From NCBI RefSeq assembly GCF_020740895.1, contig NZ_JAILXP010000007.1, positions 1 through 44,491 of the forward strand: DNA of 44,491 nucleotides, given 5' to 3'. Source of the stretch: Streptomyces sp. UNOB3_S3 (GTDB taxonomy: Bacteria > Actinomycetota > Actinomycetes > Streptomycetales > Streptomycetaceae). This document shows positions 40,028 to 44,491 of the stretch, one piece after another. The position numbers and the translations under genes are program-made. Below the pieces are notes generated by a model. It saw only the letters and a list, made by a program, of their open reading frames with translations, was not told where the DNA came from and made no database searches. Within the stretch, counting starts at the first letter, position 1; each line of letters begins with the position of its first letter.

Positions 40028-41365
40028 ATGTCGACGTCACCGTCCCCCACGGCGGCCGCCTCGCGCGGGCGCATATCCCGCATCCTCAACGTGCCCTTCT
40101 GGGCCCAGATCCTCCTCGGCCTCGTCCTGGGCGCCCTGCTCGGCTGGGCCGCCAAGAGCGGTGACATCGGCTGGCTCGGCTCCACGCTGGGCAGGGTCGG
40201 AGACACCTTCGTCCAGCTGCTGATGCTGGTCATCGCGCCGCTGGTGTTCTTCGCGATCCTGGTCTCGATCACCAATCTGCGGAACGTCTCCAACGCCGCC
40301 CGGCTGGCCACCCGCACCCTGATGTGGTTCATGATCACGTCGCTGATCGCGGTCGTCATCGGCCTGGCGATCGGCCTGATCACGGACCCGGGAGCCGGCA
40401 CCGGCCTCACCGCCGCCGACGGCGCCGAGCCCAAGAAGCACGGCTCCTGGCTCGACTTCCTCACCGGGATCATCCCCACCGACATCGTCACGCCCTTCAC
40501 CCAGCTCAAGGTCCTCCAGATCGTCTTCATGGCCGTGGTCGTCGGCATCGCGATCCTGAAGACCGGTGAGAAGGCCCAGCCGGTCCTCACCTTCAGCCAC
40601 TCCGTGCTGGAGCTGCTGCAGAAGGCCCTGTGGTGGGTCATCAAGCTCGCCCCGCTGGGCACGGTCGGCCTGGTCGGCACCGCCATCTCCACCTACGGCT
40701 GGGGCCTGCTCAGCAAGTACGCGACGTTCACCGCGGACATCTATGTCGGCTGCGCCATCGTGCTGTTCGGCGTCTACCCGCTGCTCCTCGCGACCGTCGC
40801 CAAGGTCAACCCGCTGCGCTTCTTCAAGGGCGCCTGGCCCGCGATCCAGCTGGCCTTCGTCTCCCGCTCCTCCGTCGGCACCATGCCGCTCACCCAGAAG
40901 GTCACCGAGCGGCTCGGCGTGCCCAAGGAGTACGCGTCCTTCGCGGTGCCCTTCGGCTCGACGACCAAGATGGACGGCTGCGCCTCGATCTACCCGGCCA
41001 TCGCCGCGATCTTCGTCGCCCAGGTCTTCGACGTGCCGCTGGAGGTCAAGGACTACATCCTGATCGCCTTCGTCTCCGTCATCGGCTCGGCCGCGACCGC
41101 CGGCCTCACCGGCGCCACCGTGATGCTCACGCTGACGCTCTCGACGCTGGGCCTGCCGATGGCGGGCGTGGGCCTGCTGCTGGCGATCGACCCGATCGTG
41201 GACATGATGCGCACCGCCACGAACGTCGCGGGTCAGTCGGTGATCCCGATCATCGTGGCCTCCCGGGAGAAGATCCTGGACCGCGCCGCCTATGACTCGG
41301 CCGACGGCTCCCACCTGGAGGACGAGCCCGTCGCCGGGGCGCGCACCGCGCCCGTCGCGGCCTGA
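40028..41365 (+). CDS. Dicarboxylate/amino acid:cation symporter (SDF family)
   Basis: The product is 445 aa of the DAACS family (GltP/DctA-like). About eight membrane helices and two re-entrant loops are predicted. Family motifs are the serine-rich loop FVSRSSVGTMP (about 277), the sodium- and substrate-binding TTKMDGCASIYP (a TNMDGT variant, about 314), and DPIVDMMRTATNVAGQ (about 390), whose Asp/Arg pair contacts acidic substrates. It would import C4-dicarboxylates, glutamate or aspartate with cations. The ATG at 40028 is favoured by a leaderless-type promoter; ATG 40007 is an alternative adding seven residues. Confidence 0.93.
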   Translation: MSTSPSPTAAASRGRISRILNVPFWAQILLGLVLGALLGWAAKSGDIGWLGSTLGRVGDTFVQLLMLVIAPLVFFAILVSITNLRNVSNAARLATRTLMWFMITSLIAVVIGLAIGLITDPGAGTGLTAADGAEPKKHGSWLDFLTGIIPTDIVTPFTQLKVLQIVFMAVVVGIAILKTGEKAQPVLTFSHSVLELLQKALWWVIKLAPLGTVGLVGTAISTYGWGLLSKYATFTADIYVGCAIVLFGVYPLLLATVAKVNPLRFFKGAWPAIQLAFVSRSSVGTMPLTQKVTERLGVPKEYASFAVPFGSTTKMDGCASIYPAIAAIFVAQVFDVPLEVKDYILIAFVSVIGSAATAGLTGATVMLTLTLSTLGLPMAGVGLLLAIDPIVDMMRTATNVAGQSVIPIIVASREKILDRAAYDSADGSHLEDEPVAGARTAPVAA

Positions 41366-41378
41366 CGGACCGGTGGGA

Positions 41379-41418
41379 AAGGGCCGTCCGGCCCCCCGGA
41401 GGCTCGTTCCCGGCCCTT
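41379..41418 (+). terminator. Composite hairpin terminator after the symporter gene
   Basis: AAGGGCCG (41379-41386) pairs with CGGCCCTT (41411-41418). A small TCCGG/CCGGA hairpin lies inside the loop (41387-41400). Confidence 0.65.
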
Positions 41419-41437
41419 GACGTCCCTCCTCCCCGTG

Positions 41438-41457
41438 ATATTACCTGCCGGTAGTGT
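41438..41457. promoter_or_regulatory. Probable TetR operator overlapping its own promoter
   Basis: ATATTACCTGCCGGTAGTGT is palindromic at 14 of 20 positions, with core TACC-N4-GGTA. It lies 24 bases before the TetR gene start and covers the likely -10 downstream of TTGACG (41417-41422). This layout is typical of TetR autorepression. Confidence 0.6.
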
Positions 41458-41481
41458 GACGGGGGGGAGGGATTCTTTGTC

Positions 41482-42267
41482 GTGACGGTCGTGAGTAACG
41501 CACAGGTCGCAAGGGCAGCGGAAGCCGCGGAGAACACCACGCGCGACGGCGCCGCCGGGCCGGGGGGCGGGGCGCCGCCACAGGAGCCGGTTCCCCGGCG
41601 CAAACGCGGCACCGGGAAGATCCGGCGGATGCCGCGGGAGGTGCGCGAGAGGCAGATGCTCGACGCCGCGGTGGAGGTCTTCGCCCGGCGCGGCTACCGC
41701 GCCGCGTCCATGGACGAGATCGCCGAACTGGCCGGTGCCTCCAAGCCGCTGGTCTATCTGTACCTGAACTCGAAGGAGGACCTCTTCGGCGCCTGCGTCC
41801 GCCGCGAGGCCGACGCCCTGATGGCCTCGGTGCGGGCCGCGATCGCGCCCGGCGCCTCCGCCGACGACCGGCTGTGGCACGGGCTGCGTGCCTTCTTCGC
41901 CCACACCGCCGAGCACCCCGACGGCTGGTCGGTGCTCAGCTGCCAGGCCCGGACGAACGGGGAGCCGTTCGCGCCCGTGGTGGGCGAGCTGCGGCAGGAG
42001 ATGGTCGGCCTCGTCACCCGGCTCATCGCCGCCACCGCCGCCGAGGGCGCGGGCGGGGACGGGAGCGCCGCCCTCGCCGGACACGAGGCCTCCGGGCTGG
42101 CGCACGCGCTCGTGGGCGCCGCCGAGTCGCTCGCCGGGTGGGCCAACACCCGTACGGGCGCCGTCCCCTCGGCGAAGGAGACCGCGGCGACCCTGATGAA
42201 CGTCGCCTGGGTGGGGCTGGAGAACCTCAGGGCCGGACGGCGCTGGACACACGCCGCCCGGCCCTGA
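41482..42267 (+). CDS. TetR/AcrR family transcriptional regulator
   Basis: The product is 261 aa. An Ala/Gly/Arg-rich N-terminal extension of about 48 residues precedes the TetR DNA-binding domain (REVRERQMLDAAVEVFARRG, then YRAASMDEIAELAGASKPLV, YLYLNSKEDLF; about 52-105). A helical ligand domain with the C-terminal family block (MNVAWVGLENL) follows. The GTG at 41482 has GGAGGG 10 nt upstream; GTG 41491 is an alternative. A palindrome with core TACC-N4-GGTA lies just upstream and a related TACT-N4-AGTA site precedes the acyl-CoA synthetase gene. This suggests control of fatty-acid activation, by inference. Confidence 0.9.
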   Translation: MTVVSNAQVARAAEAAENTTRDGAAGPGGGAPPQEPVPRRKRGTGKIRRMPREVRERQMLDAAVEVFARRGYRAASMDEIAELAGASKPLVYLYLNSKEDLFGACVRREADALMASVRAAIAPGASADDRLWHGLRAFFAHTAEHPDGWSVLSCQARTNGEPFAPVVGELRQEMVGLVTRLIAATAAEGAGGDGSAALAGHEASGLAHALVGAAESLAGWANTRTGAVPSAKETAATLMNVAWVGLENLRAGRRWTHAARP

Positions 42268-42329
42268 GCCGTCCCCCCTCCTCCCCGGGGCCTCCCCAGG
42301 CCCGGGGAAGTCGTCGGCCGCCGGCCGGG

Positions 42330-42374
42330 AAGCCGTCGGCCGGGAAGCCGTCGGCCGGGAAGCCGTCGGCCGGT
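42330..42374. repeat. Three tandem 15-bp repeats plus degenerate flanks
   Basis: The unit AAGCCGTCGGCCGGG occurs at 42330-42344, 42345-42359 and 42360-42374 (last base changed). A partial copy follows at 42375-42386 and a diverged one precedes at 42308-42329. The block lies directly 3' of, and overlaps the stop codon of, the minus-strand secreted protein gene. Confidence 0.92.
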
Positions 42375-42958
42375 CAGCCGTCGGTGCGCCGGCGGCGGGC
42401 GACGAGGACGCCGGCACCGCCGAGGACACCGGCCGCCGCCAGCGCTCCGCCGATCAGTGCGGGGTCGGTGTCCGCCGTCCGTCCGCGCGGCGCCTCGCCC
42501 GCGGCGACACCGCCCTTGGGGAACGTCGCGCCGTCCGGCTTCGCGCTGTCGGGCTTCGCGCCGCCCGGCTTCGCGTCGGCCTTCTTCGCGCCGCCCGGCT
42601 TCGCCCAGGCCTTCTTCTCCGGCTCGCTGTCGCCCTGGGTCCGCGCGGTCACGTTCGTGCCGTCGAAGTGGACGTAGATGCCGTCGGTGTAGCTCTGGCC
42701 CTTCGCGAGCACGGCGAAGACCTTCCCGCTGCCGATCTCCTTCAGGTAGGCCTTGCCGTCCTTGATCTCGGCCTCCACGCCGCCGCCGATGTCGACCGTC
42801 CGTGCCCCCGCCGGCCGGGTGCCGCCGCTCTTGACCTGGCCCGTCGGCGCGGGCGCGGTGTCGGCGGCGAAGGCCGCGGAGGGGACCGCGACGGCGCCGG
42901 CGAGGACGGTGCCCGCTACGGCGGTACGGAACGCGGTGCGCTGGGTGGTGGTGTTCAT
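42374..42958 (-). CDS. Secreted protein with C-terminal membrane anchor and KPGGA/KPD repeats
   Basis: The product is 194 aa. A Sec signal peptide (MNTTTQRTAFRTAVAGTVLA, cleavage after AFA) leads to a small beta-rich domain (VDIGGGVEAEIKDGKAYLKE, FAVLAKGQSYTDGIYVHFDG). Low-complexity repeats (AKPGGAKKADAKPGGAKPDS) follow. A C-terminal hydrophobic helix (ALIGGALAAAGVLGGAGVLV) is followed by ARRRR. This is a sortase-substrate-like tail, but I see no LPxTG or LAxTG motif. It is probably a cell-surface protein of unknown function. ATG 42958 has GGAGAGGAG upstream. A 15-bp tandem repeat begins at its stop codon. Confidence 0.78.
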   Translation of the reverse strand: MNTTTQRTAFRTAVAGTVLAGAVAVPSAAFAADTAPAPTGQVKSGGTRPAGARTVDIGGGVEAEIKDGKAYLKEIGSGKVFAVLAKGQSYTDGIYVHFDGTNVTARTQGDSEPEKKAWAKPGGAKKADAKPGGAKPDSAKPDGATFPKGGVAAGEAPRGRTADTDPALIGGALAAAGVLGGAGVLVARRRRTDG

Positions 42959-43138
42959 GGGATCGGTCTCCTCTCCTGGGGGTCGGCGCCGCCCGTGCGG
43001 CGACCCGATGCGGGAAACGCTATTTCGGGCGCAACGCGTCATGTATCGGCAAAACGGGCAGGGGTGGACCGGCCGTAAGGACTAGAGAGAAGGGGTGGCC
43101 GCCGTGGGCTCGCGGGCGTACCTTTACGGCCAGGGTTC

Positions 43139-43150
43139 TACTGCCGAGTA
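43139..43150. promoter_or_regulatory. Probable operator upstream of the acyl-CoA synthetase gene
   Basis: TACTGCCGAGTA has the form TACT-N4-AGTA, related to the TACC-N4-GGTA core before the TetR gene 1.7 kb upstream. In reverse orientation the two read ATTACTCGGCAGTAG here and ATTACCTGCCGGTAG (plus strand) at the TetR gene. It overlaps a TAATGT -10-like element (43149-43154), 57 bases before the GTG start. Confidence 0.5.
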
Positions 43151-43206
43151 ATGTCGCCTGCCGGTTTCGCCTGTCGTTCGCCTGCCGTCCCGAACAGGAG
43201 CCGCAC

Positions 43207-44491
43207 GTGTCCGTAACGCCCGGCGCCGCCGCGCCCCCGCCGCTCGTCCCGCCCCGTACGACCGCCGTCGCCGGGACCGTCCGCGAGGCGGCCGTCCCCG
43301 CCCTCGCCCCGCGCGTCCACTACGGAACGCTCGGCGATCTGCCCTTCGCCAACGCGGCCGAGGATCCCCAGGCCGTCGCCGTCAGCCGCAAGGAACCCGG
43401 CCCCGGCCGTGCCCCCGCCCTCTGGCGCGACATCACCGCCGCCCGCTTCGCCGCCGAGGTGCGCGGCGTCGCCAAGGGCCTCGTCGCCCATGGACTGCGG
43501 CCCGGCGACCGGCTCGCCGTCATGGCCCGCACCCGCTACGAGTGGACGCTCCTGGACTTCGCCGCCTGGGCCGCCGGCCTGGTCACCGTCCCCGTCTACC
43601 CCACTTCCTCCGGCCACCAGGTCCGCTGGATCCTCCAGGACTCCGGCGCCGCCGCGTGCGTCGTCGAGACCCCCGAGCAGCTCCGCCTGGTCGCCGCCGC
43701 CCGCCCCGACTTACCCGCCCTCGCCCACGTCTGGCAGCTCGACACCGGAGCCGTGGCGCGCTTCATCGCCGCCGGACGGGACCTGCCCGACCGCGTGATC
43801 ACCGAACGCCTGGCCACCCGCACCCCCGAGGACATCGCCACCCTCATCTACACCTCCGGCACCACCGGTCGCCCCAAGGGCTGTGTCCTCACCCACGCCA
43901 ACTTCTTCGCCGAGGTCGACAACGCGATCGCGCTGCTCCACCCCGTCTTCACGTCCGTCAGCAAGGAACCCGCCTCCACCCTGCTCTTCCTGCCGCTCGC
44001 GCACGTCTTCGGCCGCATGGTCGCCGTCGGCTGCATCCGCGCCCGGGTGCGCCTGGGCCATACCGACGCCATCCGGAGCGACGAACTCCGTGCCGATCTG
44101 GCCGGGTTCCGGCCGACGTTCCTCCTCGCCATCCCCTACGTCCTGGAGAAGATCTACAACACCGGCCGGGCGACGGCGGAACGGCTCGGCCGCGCCGGGA
44201 CCTTCGACCGCGCGGCCGCCGTGGCCCGGGACCACGCCGAGGCCGCGGCCGCCGTGCTGTCCCGCACCGGACCCGGCCCCGGGCCGCGGCTGCGCGCCGC
44301 CCACGCCCTCTACGACCCGCTCGTCTACCGCCGGATCCGGGCCGCCCTCGGCGGCCGCGTCCGCTACGTCATCAGCGGCGGCTCACCACTGGGCACCCGG
44401 CTCACCGCCTTCTACGCCGGCGCCGGCATCGGGATCTTCGAGGGCTACGGGCTGACCGAGACCACCGCCGCCGCCACCCTCACCCCACCCC
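43207..44491 (+). CDS. Long-chain acyl-CoA synthetase (AMP-binding), truncated by window end
   Basis: The first 428 residues are present from GTG 43207, with AGGAG 6 nt upstream. The adenylation signature TLIYTSGTTGRPKGCVLTHA lies at about 215-234 and LPLAHVFGRM at about 262. GYGLTET, where the ATP/acyl site is completed, is near the window edge. This is the FadD15/FAA-type bacterial long-chain fatty-acid:CoA ligase that activates fatty acids with ATP and CoA. Codon 169 is TTA (43711-43713), the rare leucine codon read by bldA tRNA, so full translation should depend on bldA. A TetR-type operator candidate lies upstream. The C-terminal domain is missing only because the window ends. Confidence 0.93.
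   Translation, partial: MSVTPGAAAPPPLVPPRTTAVAGTVREAAVPALAPRVHYGTLGDLPFANAAEDPQAVAVSRKEPGPGRAPALWRDITAARFAAEVRGVAKGLVAHGLRPGDRLAVMARTRYEWTLLDFAAWAAGLVTVPVYPTSSGHQVRWILQDSGAAACVVETPEQLRLVAAARPDLPALAHVWQLDTGAVARFIAAGRDLPDRVITERLATRTPEDIATLIYTSGTTGRPKGCVLTHANFFAEVDNAIALLHPVFTSVSKEPASTLLFLPLAHVFGRMVAVGCIRARVRLGHTDAIRSDELRADLAGFRPTFLLAIPYVLEKIYNTGRATAERLGRAGTFDRAAAVARDHAEAAAAVLSRTGPGPGPRLRAAHALYDPLVYRRIRAALGGRVRYVISGGSPLGTRLTAFYAGAGIGIFEGYGLTETTAAATLTPP

Noticed and set aside
42330-42374. 15-bp repeats considered as a CRISPR array or replication iterons
   Set aside because: No spacers, no cas or replication genes nearby, and extreme GC content; a slippage-type tandem repeat is the simpler reading.
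42374-42420. C-terminus of the secreted protein as a sortase (LPxTG/LAxTG) signal
   Set aside because: The hydrophobic helix and Arg tail are present, but no LPxTG- or LAxTG-like motif precedes them.

Overview
The window is a piece of a Streptomyces chromosome, or of a very close relative. Base composition is strongly GC-rich with G or C at nearly all third codon positions. GTG and TTG starts are common, and there is one in-frame TTA (bldA-type) codon. The gene content includes the sporulation sigma factor BldN with its anti-sigma factor RsbN, the Rex-hemACD-B operon, class I lysyl-tRNA synthetase and the futalosine-pathway menaquinone genes. I see no phage, IS element, CRISPR array, rRNA or tRNA gene. 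Nearly everything is conserved core chromosome, and I did not find a convincing new multi-gene system.

Layout. 0-3.8 kb (+): a phosphatase-like gene, a BldC-type small HTH protein, a 32-aa basic ribosomal protein (bTHX type), an NAD-dependent epimerase and a lysophospholipid acyltransferase. 3.8-7.9 kb (-): glutaredoxin, HAD phosphatase, bldN and rsbN. rsbN has a well-placed sigma-BldN promoter in front of it. 8.1-14.1 kb (+): a Rex operator, then rex-hemA-hemC-hemD-hemB, each gene overlapping the next by 4 nt. 14.3-18.4 kb: an ATPase-fold (HATPase_c) regulator, then the divergent argS and lysS. 18.4-23.2 kb: two DUF3558-like lipoproteins, RtcB RNA ligase, an SDR dehydrogenase, a YnfA-type membrane protein and a conserved hypothetical. 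23.5-31.6 kb (+): hemL, a histidine phosphatase, a NodB-like lipoprotein, then the System II cytochrome c maturation set tlpA-ccdA-resB-ccsB. 31.6-39.9 kb: Uma2, SRPBCC and PLDc_N proteins, then mqnL-mqnP, a lipoprotein with an apparent ATT start, mqnM, a 44-aa gene, an Lrp/AsnC regulator and mqnE. 40-44.5 kb: an SDF-family symporter, a TetR regulator, a secreted repeat protein and the first part of a long-chain acyl-CoA synthetase that runs off the end.

How the genes fit together. The unifying theme is respiratory electron transport. It covers heme synthesis (hemA, hemC, hemD, hemB, hemL), redox control by Rex, heme attachment to cytochromes c, and menaquinone synthesis from the futalosine branch point to prenylation and decarboxylation. 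The second theme is development, through bldN/rsbN and the BldC-like protein.

The observations most worth checking are: the sigma-BldN promoter before rsbN; an ATT initiation codon on a lipoprotein gene; a hairpin that would bury the hemL ribosome-binding region; matching inverted repeats before the TetR gene and the TTA-containing acyl-CoA synthetase; a degenerate methyltransferase half in HemD; an AT-rich codon patch inside rtcB; three tandem repeats; and an apparent synteny junction that places hemL near hemACDB. All statements about other genomes come from memory and were not computed.
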